Positions 7,841 to 17,936 of a stretch of 64,000 bases of DNA are shown here, in pieces. Source of the DNA: CBDDKW01 sp965230425 (lineage in GTDB: Bacteria; Pseudomonadota; Gammaproteobacteria; UBA1113); contig CBDDKW010000002.1 of assembly GCA_965230425.1 (NCBI GenBank), forward strand, positions 62,001 to 126,000, in the 5' to 3' direction. Made by a program: the position numbers and the translations under genes. The notes below the pieces were generated by a model that had not been told where the DNA came from, did not search any database, and worked only from the letters and a program-made list of their open reading frames with translations. Position 1 is the first letter of the stretch. The number at the start of each line of letters is the position of its first letter.

Positions 7841-10077
7841 TGAAGCGTTGGTTTGGGTTGCTGTTATTATTAGTATCACCTGCCGCTTTGGCAGACAATA
7901 TTTTTCAAATTGCCCCTTATGACCAATCTCGCTTATATCTCAATTTAATTTTTGGTTCAGTGGCTAATGTTTTACCAGGTGGCGGTTCTCAATTATTAAA
8001 AACCGGTATTATCGACTTCAATAGTGCAATTCTTGTGCTCGGTGGAATTGTGATCATTTATTCTTTGCTTGTTTCTACTATTAATACTTCTCATGATGGT
8101 GAAATGCTGGGTAAACGCTGGAATTCTGTATGGATCCCATTACGTTCTGCTGGTGGTTTTGCCTTACTTATTCCGGTGAAAACCGCAGGAGTGGGTGGTT
8201 ATGCGCTTATCCAAGTGTTTGTCATGTATATTATTTTACAAGGCGTTGGAGCTGCAGATTATGTCTGGGACCACGCTATTAAAGTGCTTATTTCTGGTGG
8301 TGGGCAAGTGCAATCCACAACCTCATCCGGTGCCTATGAAGCCGCAAGCTTGATGTTCCAAGATTGGGTGTGTGCCTATGAAGCAGCGCAATTACAGTCT
8401 CAAACCACGGGTAATACCGTGAGCGTGACCTCACAAATCGTTGATAATAAAATCCTCATCGGTTTTCAAGGTGCTAAACCAGGTATTTGTGGTGGTGTTG
8501 ATTTGCAAGATGTTTCAACAGCAGGGCCGGGAGCTAGCATCGCCCAACAAGTTAATGAAGCCAGCGAAACCATGGCGCAATTAACCAAGACAGCGGCGCA
8601 AGATTATGTAGCTGAGTATCCTGATGAAGAGAATGCGCCCGAGATCAAGAACATTTTACAAGATGCGGCTTCAGGTTATACGGCAACCGTGCAGACACTG
8701 GCGAATGCGGCTGGTGCTGCGGCGCTGCAAAAATACATTCAGCAACAGGAAGCATCCTCGGGTGGTGGCCAATGGTGGCAAAATTTACCGGGTGGTAATA
8801 TGACCAGTACCGAACAGTTAGTGGCATATAGTGAAGCAGTTGGCTGGTTTTATGCGGGGGCTTTATACTTAAATATGGCAAAAGCTACGGATGTCTCCGT
8901 AGACCTCACCATTAAAGGGCCTACTGTTGCGACAGCGGATATTCAAGCAGTGGAGTCACTACTCACATCAGCAGATAAATCTACCTTTAATGATGTGATC
9001 CAGGATGCACAGAAGTTTTCAAGCCCCACTAATATTGATCCTAATTTCCATTTCAATTTCCCACAGGGGCCATCTGGGATTGATGAAATATTTTATTATG
9101 CCTTCATGCCTGCTTGGAGTGAGTGGAAATCCTACCTAAGTAATATGTTTACCACCATACCGGATATGATGAAGGGTAACTTTACCGTGAATCCTATTTT
9201 GTCGATTCAAAGTTTAGGCCATGAAATTATTACCAATGTTGAAGAGTATTGGATTGCTTACTCAGCCATTTTATTCGGCATTTCCTTAGCGGGTAGTATC
9301 TTGGCCTGTGAGAACCCGTTTCCCTATGCGATTTCCGCCACATTGCAGTATATCATGCCCTTTGTGACAGCGAGTTCCTTGCTGTTATTCCCGGCGGCGG
9401 CAGTGATGGCTTACTATGTGCCCTTTATTCCGGCAGTGATCTTTACTATGGGGGCTATTGGTTGGTTGATTATGTGTATTGAAGCCATGATAGCTGCGCC
9501 TATTGTTGCTCTGGGTATTCTACATCCTGAAGGTCAGCATGAAGTATTTGGTAAATCAGAGCCAGGTATCTTTTTATTAATTAATATATTCCTGCGACCT
9601 GGTTTGATGATCTTAGGTTTCTTAGCGGCGTATGTATTGTCATATATTGCCATCGGTGCATTTAATATTGTGTATACAATATTCCTTGGTGATCAGAATA
9701 CCAGTTCAGTATCGATTATGGGAACCTCTATTTCCTTAAACATTTATGCCTTCTTATTAGTTTCTATTGTACAGCGTTCATTCTCTGTGATTCATATCGT
9801 TCCAGATCGGGTGATGCGTTGGATTGGTCATCAAGATCAGTTAGCCAGCGAACTAAGTGGCTCACAAGAATTACAAGGTTTACGCAGCAGTGTGGAAGGT
9901 GCTGGTAGCAAGTATGGTCAAGCGGCAGTGGATGCTCCGCAGGCGGCAGGCGAGGAAGCCGGTCGTGGCATAATGTCATCAATGGATGCTAAAGATAAAC
10001 AAAGTGATGCCGGTGGCCGTAAAGGTGATCTCAGTGGCGGCGGCGGTGGTGAAGGTGGTGGCATTGGAGCTGAGTAG
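7840..10077 (+). CDS. dotA: DotA, first of three tandem paralogues
   Basis: DotA is a polytopic inner-membrane protein of the Dot/Icm channel. This 745-residue copy has a signal peptide (KRWFGLLLLLVSPAALA), then the family start DNIFQIAPYDQSRLYLNLIFGSV. One to two membrane helices lie at residues ~45-140. A periplasmic domain of about 300 residues with conserved DWVCAYEAA and GAKPGICGG (paired Cys) follows. A cluster of helices spans residues ~460-670 (including CENPFPYAISATLQYIMPFV and HPEGQHEVFGKSEPGIFLL). The tail is hydrophilic and Gly-rich. It is shorter than Legionella DotA (about 1,050 residues). It is coupled to icmV. A dispersed repeat separates it from the second copy, so the copies are not simply a fused operon. 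Confidence 0.95.
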   Translation: MKRWFGLLLLLVSPAALADNIFQIAPYDQSRLYLNLIFGSVANVLPGGGSQLLKTGIIDFNSAILVLGGIVIIYSLLVSTINTSHDGEMLGKRWNSVWIPLRSAGGFALLIPVKTAGVGGYALIQVFVMYIILQGVGAADYVWDHAIKVLISGGGQVQSTTSSGAYEAASLMFQDWVCAYEAAQLQSQTTGNTVSVTSQIVDNKILIGFQGAKPGICGGVDLQDVSTAGPGASIAQQVNEASETMAQLTKTAAQDYVAEYPDEENAPEIKNILQDAASGYTATVQTLANAAGAAALQKYIQQQEASSGGGQWWQNLPGGNMTSTEQLVAYSEAVGWFYAGALYLNMAKATDVSVDLTIKGPTVATADIQAVESLLTSADKSTFNDVIQDAQKFSSPTNIDPNFHFNFPQGPSGIDEIFYYAFMPAWSEWKSYLSNMFTTIPDMMKGNFTVNPILSIQSLGHEIITNVEEYWIAYSAILFGISLAGSILACENPFPYAISATLQYIMPFVTASSLLLFPAAAVMAYYVPFIPAVIFTMGAIGWLIMCIEAMIAAPIVALGILHPEGQHEVFGKSEPGIFLLINIFLRPGLMILGFLAAYVLSYIAIGAFNIVYTIFLGDQNTSSVSIMGTSISLNIYAFLLVSIVQRSFSVIHIVPDRVMRWIGHQDQLASELSGSQELQGLRSSVEGAGSKYGQAAVDAPQAAGEEAGRGIMSSMDAKDKQSDAGGRKGDLSGGGGGEGGGIGAE

Positions 10078-10105
10078 CCGTGCATTAGATGCCTTATGCG
10101 ATTGT

Positions 10106-10147
10106 TGTCATTTCGAGTATAGCGAGAAATCTCCTGATGATTTGGTT
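10106..10147 (+). repeat. Dispersed GTCATTCCGAGC-type repeat, copy A
   Basis: The core reads GTCATTTCGAGTATAGCGAG then AAATCTCCTGATGATTT. It matches the copies at 26818-26860 and 52851-52912. It sits in the only sizeable gap between dotA copies. Similar sequences are widespread in bacterial genomes; their function is not known to me. Confidence 0.6.
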
Positions 10148-10176
10148 TCAGTAGTAGCATCCTGGAGATATTTCAG

Positions 10177-12432
10177 ATGAGAAAATTAGTACATCGTATG
10201 AAATACTGCTTCGGTTTATTACTACTATTAGGTGCCCCCAGTGCTTGGGCTAATAGTATCTTTCAAATTGCACCTTATGACCAATCACGTCTGTATCTAA
10301 ATCTTCTATTTGGTACCGTGGGTAATGTTTTGCCCGCAGGTGGGTCAGACCTGTTAAAAAAAGCCATTTTAGATTTTAATAGTGCCGTTTTAGTGCTGGG
10401 CGGCATTATTATCATTTATTCTCTGGTGGTATCGAGTATTAATACTTCTCATGATGGCGAAATGCTCGGTAAAAAATGGCATTCTGTGTGGATCCCCATA
10501 CGTGCGGCAGCAGGCTTCGCCTTACTCATTCCCGTAAAGACTGCCGGTGTTGGTGGTTATGCCTTGATCCAAGTATTTGCCATGTATGTGATTGTGCAAG
10601 GTATAGGAGCAGCCGATTATATTTGGAATGATGCAGTTAAAACTCTGATCATGGGCGGAGGCCAAGTGAAAATGGCGACATCCTCAGGTGCTTATGAAGC
10701 TGCGAGTGTTATGTTTCAAGATTGGGTCTGTGCCTATGAAGCTGCAAAATTACAAACGGCGGCATCAGGCAACCAAGTGAATGTAACCTCGCAAGTTTAC
10801 AATAATCAAATTCTGATAGGTTTTGATGGGGCTAAACCTGGTATTTGTGGCAATGTGAATTTGTATCCACAAACCTCTGGGCCAGAGAACCAAGTACAGC
10901 AACAATTAAATCAAGCATCGCTGACCATGTCTGAGCTAGTGCAAACCGCGGCGAATGATTATGTTGCTGAATATCCTATCGAAACTGATGCACCCAGTAT
11001 CGAGAATATTATTCAAGAAGCGGCATCAGGCTATACAGCCACGGCCCAAGCTATTGCTCAATCAGTAGGTGCTGCGGCTATGCAAAAATATATTAAACAA
11101 AAACAAGCTGCTAATGGTGGCGGCAGTTGGTGGCAGAATTTTTCTGGAGCGACGACCACAGATGGACAATTGATTGAGTACAGTAAAGCGGTTGGCTGGT
11201 TTTATGCGGGTTCTTTGTACTTAACCATGGCTCATGCAAGTAATCATACAGTTGATGTGAATATTAAAGGTCCCACTGTATCACCTGCTGATGTACAAGC
11301 CGTAGAATCTTTATTGAGTACTAGTGATAGATCTACCTTTACTCAAGTGTTGTCAGCCGCACAGACTTTTTCAAGTCCAACTAAGATTGATCCGAATTTT
11401 AATTTTAATTTCCCACAAGGCCCTTCAGGCATTGATGAGATTTTCTATTACGCCTTCATGCCAGCCTGGAGTGAGTGGAAGAGTTATTTGCAAGGCGTAT
11501 TCCAAACAATTCCAGCGATGTTTAAAGGGGATTTTCAATCAAATCCTATTTTAAACTTACAGAGCCTTGGCCATGCCCTAATGGTGAATGTAGAAGAATA
11601 TTGGATCGCCTACTCTGCCATATTATTTAGTTTAACATTGGTTGGCAGTGTGATGGCCTGTGAAAATCCATTTCCTTATGCGATTACTGCTGCCTTGCAA
11701 TATGTGATGCCCTTTGTGGCTGCCAGCTCCATGTTGATTTTTCCTGCAGGTGCCTTGCTAGGATATTATATTCCCTTTGTGCCTGCATTGATATTTACTA
11801 TGTCGGCCATCGGTTGGTTAATCATGTGTATTGAAACAATGATTGCCATGCCCATTGTAGCCTTAGGTATTTTGTATCCGGAAGGTCAACATGAAGTCTT
11901 TGGTAAATCAGAACCAGGGATCTTTTTACTGATTAATGTGTTTTTGCGTCCGCCGCTAATGATCTTAGGATTTGTTGCTGGCTATCTGTTGGTCTACATT
12001 GGTGTAGGTGCGTTTAATATTGCCTATGCATTATTACTTGGTCAAGAAGACACAAGTTCAATCTCTATTATTGGTACTTCCATGTCGTTAAATATCTATG
12101 CGCTATTCATGATTGGTATTGTACAACGCTGTTTTTCTCTGATTCATTTAGTGCCTGATAGAGTCATGCGTTGGATTGGTCATCATGATCAGCTTGCTGG
12201 TGAATTGGGTGGTTCACAAGAACTACAAGGTATCCGCTCAAGCGTTGAAGGGGGCGCAGGTCGTGTTGGCCAAGCTGCCATGGATGCACCGCAAGCGGCT
12301 GGAGAAGAAGCGGGTCGTGGTATCATATCTCATGGCGATGCCTCTGATAAACAAGGTGACGCTGGTAGCCGTAAGGGTGATTTAGCTAGTGGCGGTGGTG
12401 GTGAAGATGCTGCGGCTTTAGGTGCACTGTAG
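10177..12432 (+). CDS. dotA: DotA, second tandem paralogue
   Basis: This 751-residue copy aligns along its whole length with its two neighbours. The signal peptide is KYCFGLLLLLGAPSAWA and the mature start is NSIFQIAPYDQSRLYLNLLFG. The same paired-Cys periplasmic domain (DWVCAYEAAKLQ, GAKPGICGN) and the same C-terminal helix cluster (ENPFPYAITAALQYVMPFVA, YPEGQHEVFGKSEPG) follow. The most variable stretch is the periplasmic part around residues 210-350. The tail ends DKQGDAGSRKGDLASGGGGE. GGAGA lies eight bases before the ATG. The stop is two bases from the next start, so copies two and three are surely co-translated. All motifs are intact, which argues against a decaying duplicate. Confidence 0.95.
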   Translation: MRKLVHRMKYCFGLLLLLGAPSAWANSIFQIAPYDQSRLYLNLLFGTVGNVLPAGGSDLLKKAILDFNSAVLVLGGIIIIYSLVVSSINTSHDGEMLGKKWHSVWIPIRAAAGFALLIPVKTAGVGGYALIQVFAMYVIVQGIGAADYIWNDAVKTLIMGGGQVKMATSSGAYEAASVMFQDWVCAYEAAKLQTAASGNQVNVTSQVYNNQILIGFDGAKPGICGNVNLYPQTSGPENQVQQQLNQASLTMSELVQTAANDYVAEYPIETDAPSIENIIQEAASGYTATAQAIAQSVGAAAMQKYIKQKQAANGGGSWWQNFSGATTTDGQLIEYSKAVGWFYAGSLYLTMAHASNHTVDVNIKGPTVSPADVQAVESLLSTSDRSTFTQVLSAAQTFSSPTKIDPNFNFNFPQGPSGIDEIFYYAFMPAWSEWKSYLQGVFQTIPAMFKGDFQSNPILNLQSLGHALMVNVEEYWIAYSAILFSLTLVGSVMACENPFPYAITAALQYVMPFVAASSMLIFPAGALLGYYIPFVPALIFTMSAIGWLIMCIETMIAMPIVALGILYPEGQHEVFGKSEPGIFLLINVFLRPPLMILGFVAGYLLVYIGVGAFNIAYALLLGQEDTSSISIIGTSMSLNIYALFMIGIVQRCFSLIHLVPDRVMRWIGHHDQLAGELGGSQELQGIRSSVEGGAGRVGQAAMDAPQAAGEEAGRGIISHGDASDKQGDAGSRKGDLASGGGGEDAAALGAL

Positions 12433-12434
12433 CG

Positions 12435-14693
12435 ATGAGTAAGGTAACAAACAAAGTCAAATATTGTTTAACCTTATTGCTCTTATCTATTTCTCCCAGC
12501 GTATTTGCGCAAAGCATCTTTGATATTGCTCCTTTTGATCAATCTCGCTTATATCTTAATTTACTCTTTGGTAGTGTGGGTAATGTATTACCTGCAGGTG
12601 GTTCTGCCTTGTTGAAAAATGGGTTATTAGATTTTAATAGTGCTGTTTTAGTTTTGGGGGGAATTATCATTATTTATTCCCTCGTTGTAACTACCGTCAA
12701 TACATCACATGATGGGGAAATGCTAGGTAAGCGTTGGAATTCAGTGTGGATCCCACTGCGTTCAGCCGCTGGTTTTGCCTTATTAATCCCTATGAAAACG
12801 GCAGGGCTAGGTGGCTACGCTTTTATTCAAATATTTGCCATGTATGTGATAGTGCAAGGCATTGGTGCAGCGGATTATATTTGGGATAATTCTATTAAAA
12901 CCTTGTTGACCGGGGGAGGGCAAGTGCAAATGACGACTTCCTCCGGTGCTTATGAAGCCGCTAGTTCCATTTTTCAAAATTGGGTATGCGCATACGAAGC
13001 TGCGAAACTACAGACACAAACCACAGGTAATACAGTTAATCCAACCTATCAAGTGATCAATAATCAAATCATGATTGGTTTTGAGGGCGCCAAGCCTGGC
13101 ATTTGTGGCTCAGTAAATCTCTATGCACCAACACAAAACAGTAAACTCGAACCAGTAGAGCAACAATTAAATACAGCGACAATTACATTAACTCAAATCA
13201 TGCAAACAGCAGGTAATGATTATGTGGCTGAATATCCTGTCGAAGCTGATGCACCGAATATTATTCGTCTAATTCAAGAGGGTGCATCAGGCTATGCTGC
13301 TACTGCACAAGCTTTAGCGCAAGCAGCAGGTGCGGCAGCCATGCAACAGTATATTGATAAAAAGAAAGCATCTAGCCCTGGTGGATCATGGTGGCAAAAT
13401 TTTTCAGGTGCCACTACTACCGATGGCAAGCTGATTGAATTTAGCCAGATGACAGGTTGGTTTTATGCTGGCTCTTTATATTTGATGATGGCCCACGCCA
13501 GCGACCATACAATTGATGTGAGTATTAAGGGGCCAACAGTTTCTCCTGCGGATGTCCAAGGCGTACAGTCTTTGCTGAGTGCCTCCGATGCTTCAACATT
13601 TACGTCAGTGTTATCTGCAGCGCAAACTTTTTCAAATCCAACGAATATTGATCCTAATTTTCACTTAAATTTCCCACAAGGCCCCTCAGGCATTGATGAA
13701 ATCTTCTATTACGCATTCATGCCTGCCTGGAGTGAATGGACCAGTTATCTACAGAATATGATGCAAACCATTCCTGCTATGTTCCGAGGTGATTTTACTG
13801 CAAATCCCATTTTGAACTTACAAAGTCTAGGCCATGGGTTAATGACGAATGTTGAAGAGTATTGGATTGCATATTCCGCTATTTTATTTGGTATCTCTAT
13901 CGCCGGTAGTATTATGGCCTGCGCAAATCCTTTTCCCTACGCTGTTTCTGCCGTATTACAATATGTGATGCCCTTTGTGGCGGCTTGTACATTACTTATT
14001 TTTCCTGCGGGTGCTTTACTTGCCTATTATATCCCCTTTGTGCCGGCAATGATTTTTACCATGGCAGCTATCGGCTGGTTAATTTTATGTATAGAGACCA
14101 TGGTTGCTATGCCCATTGTCGCCTTAGGTATTTTACATCCAGAAGGCCAACATGAAGTTTTTGGTAAGTCCGAACCAGGAATTTATTTATTGATTAATGT
14201 ATTTCTACGACCCTCGATGATGATTTTAGGTTTTCTTGCCGCCTATCTATTATCCTATATTGCCGTGGGCGCATTTAATATTGTCTACACATTATTTCTC
14301 GGTCAGTTAGATACATCCTCTATATCGATCATTGGTACGTCAATGTCTTTGAATATCTATGCCTTGTTTATGATCGGTATTGTACAACGTTGTTTTTCAT
14401 TGATTCATATGATCCCTGATCGGGTGATGCGTTGGATTGGCCATAATGATCAGCAAGCGGGAGAGATCAGTGGTGCACAAGATTTACAAGCTGTACGTTC
14501 TAGCGTTGAAAGCGGTGCTGGTAAAGTCGGTCAGGCGGCAATGGATGCACCACAAGCTGCCGCAGAGGAGGCTGGAAGAGGTATACTATCTAAAGGTGAT
14601 GCCTCTGATAAACAATCAGATGCAGGTGAGCGTAAAGGTGACTTAGCCAGTGGCAGCGATGGTGGTGATACAGGTGATATTATCGCTGACTAG
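12435..14693 (+). CDS. dotA: DotA, third tandem paralogue
   Basis: This 752-residue copy has a signal peptide (KYCLTLLLLSISPSVFA) and mature start QSIFDIAPFDQSRLYLNLLFG. The periplasmic domain keeps NWVCAYEAAKLQ and GAKPGICGS. The C-terminal helix cluster is conserved, though CENPFPY reads CANPFPY here. It is closest to copy two (shared FSGATTTDGKLIE-type segment and GTSMSLNIYALFMIGIVQRC), so copies two and three probably arose from the later duplication. The reading frame ends 20 bases before the convergent phaC stop, with no room for a strong terminator between them. Confidence 0.95.
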   Translation: MSKVTNKVKYCLTLLLLSISPSVFAQSIFDIAPFDQSRLYLNLLFGSVGNVLPAGGSALLKNGLLDFNSAVLVLGGIIIIYSLVVTTVNTSHDGEMLGKRWNSVWIPLRSAAGFALLIPMKTAGLGGYAFIQIFAMYVIVQGIGAADYIWDNSIKTLLTGGGQVQMTTSSGAYEAASSIFQNWVCAYEAAKLQTQTTGNTVNPTYQVINNQIMIGFEGAKPGICGSVNLYAPTQNSKLEPVEQQLNTATITLTQIMQTAGNDYVAEYPVEADAPNIIRLIQEGASGYAATAQALAQAAGAAAMQQYIDKKKASSPGGSWWQNFSGATTTDGKLIEFSQMTGWFYAGSLYLMMAHASDHTIDVSIKGPTVSPADVQGVQSLLSASDASTFTSVLSAAQTFSNPTNIDPNFHLNFPQGPSGIDEIFYYAFMPAWSEWTSYLQNMMQTIPAMFRGDFTANPILNLQSLGHGLMTNVEEYWIAYSAILFGISIAGSIMACANPFPYAVSAVLQYVMPFVAACTLLIFPAGALLAYYIPFVPAMIFTMAAIGWLILCIETMVAMPIVALGILHPEGQHEVFGKSEPGIYLLINVFLRPSMMILGFLAAYLLSYIAVGAFNIVYTLFLGQLDTSSISIIGTSMSLNIYALFMIGIVQRCFSLIHMIPDRVMRWIGHNDQQAGEISGAQDLQAVRSSVESGAGKVGQAAMDAPQAAAEEAGRGILSKGDASDKQSDAGERKGDLASGSDGGDTGDIIAD

Positions 14694-14713
14694 TGAAGGG
14701 CATTGTGTATTTT

Positions 14714-16477
14714 TTAAGTATGATTGCCATGATCACTGAAGATAGATTCAAGAACATATTGTCCAGGTGCTGGCCGTAATATGTTTTTCGTATCAAGTGA
14801 GCGAGCAAGTGTTTTTTGATGATCTTGTTTTTGCAGCCAGTCATGCCAATGTGGCCACCATGATCCTAAATGCTTATCTGCTGCTTTTAACCATTTATCT
14901 GCTGTTAGGTAGCTTTTCTCATTAGTAAAATAGTGTAGCTTATGTTTGTCTGGTGTGTTCAATATACCTTGCACATGATCTGATGCTGTTAATACATAAG
15001 TATTATTACCAGACGTCACCTGAGTACTCTTAAATACGCCTTGCCAAGGGGAAATATAATCATCTTCGGTAGCGAGAAAATAGCTAGGGGTAGTAATGCT
15101 AGAAAAATTCAGTGCAGTATTATCAACAGTCACTGACTTGCCATCAGTTAAAAGATTATCTTTTAGTAGCGTACTCATATGAAATAAAAATAAGGGGCCA
15201 GGAATATTGGTCATATCTTGTGACCAATAGAAGCTACTATGATTAATATTGACAGTTTTTCCGCGCAAATAACGATTGATAAAATAAGGCCAGATAAAAT
15301 CTTCAGTATTAGTCAAATTAAAGGCTGTGAGCATCTTTCTAGCTGCTAGATAGCCAGATTGGCGCATGGTCTTTTTATACCAGGCTATTTGTTCAGGCGC
15401 AGCATAATTACCTAAACAGCCTGGCTCTGAAAAATCAATTAAACTTGCTAAATAGCTAGTACTGAGAAATGGGTTACTAGCTTGAGTCGCAAAATAGGCA
15501 TCGGCACTTGCCAACAACGTACCACCCATGCAATAACCCACAGCGTGAATTTTATCTGTTTGCGTTTGTTCGCGAATAATATTAGTTGCCTGGATGATGC
15601 CATCAATTATATAGTCGGTAAAATGCTTACATTGTGCTGCATGGGTTGGGTTAACCCATGAAATCATATAGACAGTGTAACCTTGTGCTACCAGCCATTT
15701 GACTAAGGAATTTTTTTGCTCTAAGTCGAGGATATAATATTTATTGATCCAAGAGGTAATGATCAATAGGGGTGTTTGATAGACTGTTTTTGTCTTCGGA
15801 GAATACTGAATCAATTCCATTAAGTGATTCTCAAAAATAACTGCACCCTCAGTGCAAGCAATATTCTCCCCAAGTTTAAAGCCATCCAAGCGAGATTTTG
15901 TTAAGTTAATATAACCATGCCAAGTACTCATATCTTCTAACCATAGTTTACTGGCCGAGACTAGGTTTTTAGCTTTTTGTTGTTGAGTTAATCGCTGTAT
16001 CTCTGGATTACTGAGAAAATGATTACTCGGTGCTGCCATATTGATGAAAATATTTTCTAAAAATTTTAATTGTTGTTGGGTTTTTTCATCTAAATCTTCT
16101 AAATTATCAAATAGCTCACTCAGTAATTGAGCATTGATTAGATAAGATTGGGCAAGGAATTTAAAAAAAGGTTTATCTTGCCAGTGCTTATGACGAAAAC
16201 GTCGGTCTTTAAGTTGATGTTTGTCAGTAGTCGGTGATTCTGGATCAGCATTGATTAACTCAAGATGTTGAGTAATTGATTGAGTTATAGCTTCAGTCAG
16301 TTTTTCTGGATTATTGATAAGACTAGCGACTGTTTTCTTCGCAACATTACGGTAACTCCAAAATAAACCACAGACATCGCGTAAACCAACGGCTGCATTA
16401 GAATCTTGGCGAGCAAAGCTTTTTACAAATTGTTTAAAAGATGTTGATAAAGAATCATTACTACGCGAGTTGCTCAT
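14714..16477 (-). CDS. phaC: Class I poly(3-hydroxyalkanoate) synthase PhaC
   Basis: PhaC polymerises 3-hydroxyacyl-CoA into PHB storage granules. From the ATG at 16477 (AGGTGA five bases upstream) the product has 587 residues, usual for class I. The N-terminal helical domain is followed by an alpha/beta-hydrolase core. This has the lipase-box-like GYCMGG (C316 as nucleophile), TEDDYISPW (acidic residue) and SDHVQGI (H501). The C-terminal APGQYV is typical. The gene overlaps the end of the upstream membrane-protein gene by 17 bases, so the two form an operon. Its position between dotA and dotB is odd; it may ride on transcription of dotDCB or have its own promoter. Confidence 0.93.
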   Translation of the reverse strand: MSNSRSNDSLSTSFKQFVKSFARQDSNAAVGLRDVCGLFWSYRNVAKKTVASLINNPEKLTEAITQSITQHLELINADPESPTTDKHQLKDRRFRHKHWQDKPFFKFLAQSYLINAQLLSELFDNLEDLDEKTQQQLKFLENIFINMAAPSNHFLSNPEIQRLTQQQKAKNLVSASKLWLEDMSTWHGYINLTKSRLDGFKLGENIACTEGAVIFENHLMELIQYSPKTKTVYQTPLLIITSWINKYYILDLEQKNSLVKWLVAQGYTVYMISWVNPTHAAQCKHFTDYIIDGIIQATNIIREQTQTDKIHAVGYCMGGTLLASADAYFATQASNPFLSTSYLASLIDFSEPGCLGNYAAPEQIAWYKKTMRQSGYLAARKMLTAFNLTNTEDFIWPYFINRYLRGKTVNINHSSFYWSQDMTNIPGPLFLFHMSTLLKDNLLTDGKSVTVDNTALNFSSITTPSYFLATEDDYISPWQGVFKSTQVTSGNNTYVLTASDHVQGILNTPDKHKLHYFTNEKSYLTADKWLKAADKHLGSWWPHWHDWLQKQDHQKTLARSLDTKNILRPAPGQYVLESIFSDHGNHT

Positions 16478-17855
16478 GAGCGTCACCTATAGAGCGTTTT
16501 ATACGAAAGTAGCTACCTAAGCTTACAATAAAAACAATAAATAAAGGGATACAGACGGTCAGTAGAATGCTTTGCATGGCATAAATCCCTGCCAGCAAAT
16601 AACATGTTAGTAATAAGGTTGATCCATTTAATAGGATATTCATGAAACGGATCACAGGTCGTTGTTTTATGTCGCTCATATTCGGTAAAAAACCCAGACT
16701 TAATCGATAAGTATTATTAAATTGTGAAATGACTATAGAAAACAGTAATAAACTGACGATGAATAAACTATAAAACAAAATATCATGTTGGGTAATATAA
16801 AACAGAATATTGTTATTTAATAGTGGTACGGCGAGACAGCCTAGGAGAAATAACAAGCTAGGCGTGAGCATAGAGGCATAAATGATGTGTTTAAAGGAAT
16901 ATCCACGACAATATCGGGCTAGCCAAGTACTAAGATAAAGCGTTAGACCACCCCAAAAGCAAAAGATAATAGTTTGCCAGCGGTTATGCCATAGGGTATG
17001 AATACTAAACAATAAGTCCTGATTCACGGACTGTGCTGATGAGCTATTGACATGTAGCCAATGTGCAGCACTATTTAGTATGCATAGAACACTACTCATA
17101 AATAGTATGTAAATTCCTATAATAACCATTATCGGAAAACGACCACAGAGACTTCGTACAGCTCTGCGCCATGTCCGTGTGGCTGGAAAAATAGACAGCG
17201 GTAAAATAATTAAAAAAGTAGTGATGGTTGGGCCAAGACTCAAGGGAGCTAAGTGCAGCAGTGTATTTAGCAAAAATGCAGTGGTAATCGTTAATAAGCC
17301 AATAAATGTTGCTAATATGACTTGTGCAGGTACCATGGTAAGTATGTTAATCACTAATTGGTTATCAATGGCTAGATTGAATTTGAATAAATGATTAAAT
17401 AGACTGCTGAAGACACCGGATTGATTCAAACAATAATAGCAGTATGCAAATAAGAGTGTAAATGCACAGACAATTGCCCAAGGCACCAAAGTGCTTTGGA
17501 ATATCAATAAATATGGATCGGCACTCATTGTTTTGGTGCTCAATGGCGTAATTGATAATTTATAATTCAGTGTGAGAAAAAATAAGAACAGTGTGGTTAA
17601 TGCTAGCTGAATTAAGCTGATAGATTTTAGCAGAGATAAGAATGATGGCGTTGTATCTGATGTAGTGTCTGAACTTTGTAATTGCAGTTTGGCAAGAGGT
17701 GAAAAGAGTAAAATAAAAAGCAGTAAGAGACTGAGGTCGAAAATATTTAATGCTTGGGCGATGATGTCGCTGTAAAAGTACAGTAAGGCAAAACTACCAC
17801 CATAGATAGGGATATTGTATAGACGATAACGAATTTTGGATTTTAGTATTTTCAT
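16461..17855 (-). CDS. Multi-pass membrane protein, BCCT-transporter-like
   Basis: The frame is open from 17945, but that ATG lies inside the terminal repeat of a MITE. I therefore prefer the ATG at 17855 (KILKSKIRYRLYN), giving 464 residues. There are about ten to twelve hydrophobic segments. The stretch WHNRWQTIIFCFWGGLTLYL followed by STWLARYCRGYSFKHIIYAS and P.LLF resembles the W..W..F...ARISRGRTIREFI...P block of betaine/choline/carnitine transporters. Overall similarity looks weak and the N-terminus is unusual. The overlap with phaC suggests a linked role, perhaps uptake of a compatible solute or carbon source. Treat the family as tentative. Confidence 0.5.
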   Translation of the reverse strand: MKILKSKIRYRLYNIPIYGGSFALLYFYSDIIAQALNIFDLSLLLLFILLFSPLAKLQLQSSDTTSDTTPSFLSLLKSISLIQLALTTLFLFFLTLNYKLSITPLSTKTMSADPYLLIFQSTLVPWAIVCAFTLLFAYCYYCLNQSGVFSSLFNHLFKFNLAIDNQLVINILTMVPAQVILATFIGLLTITTAFLLNTLLHLAPLSLGPTITTFLIILPLSIFPATRTWRRAVRSLCGRFPIMVIIGIYILFMSSVLCILNSAAHWLHVNSSSAQSVNQDLLFSIHTLWHNRWQTIIFCFWGGLTLYLSTWLARYCRGYSFKHIIYASMLTPSLLFLLGCLAVPLLNNNILFYITQHDILFYSLFIVSLLLFSIVISQFNNTYRLSLGFLPNMSDIKQRPVIRFMNILLNGSTLLLTCYLLAGIYAMQSILLTVCIPLFIVFIVSLGSYFRIKRSIGDAHEQLA

Positions 17856-17936
17856 TATGACAGCATTTTTTTGTATATAGCATAGTTGATGGCAGTATTT
17901 TTCTGGTATCAGCATGGTTAATGACAATCGCCATAC

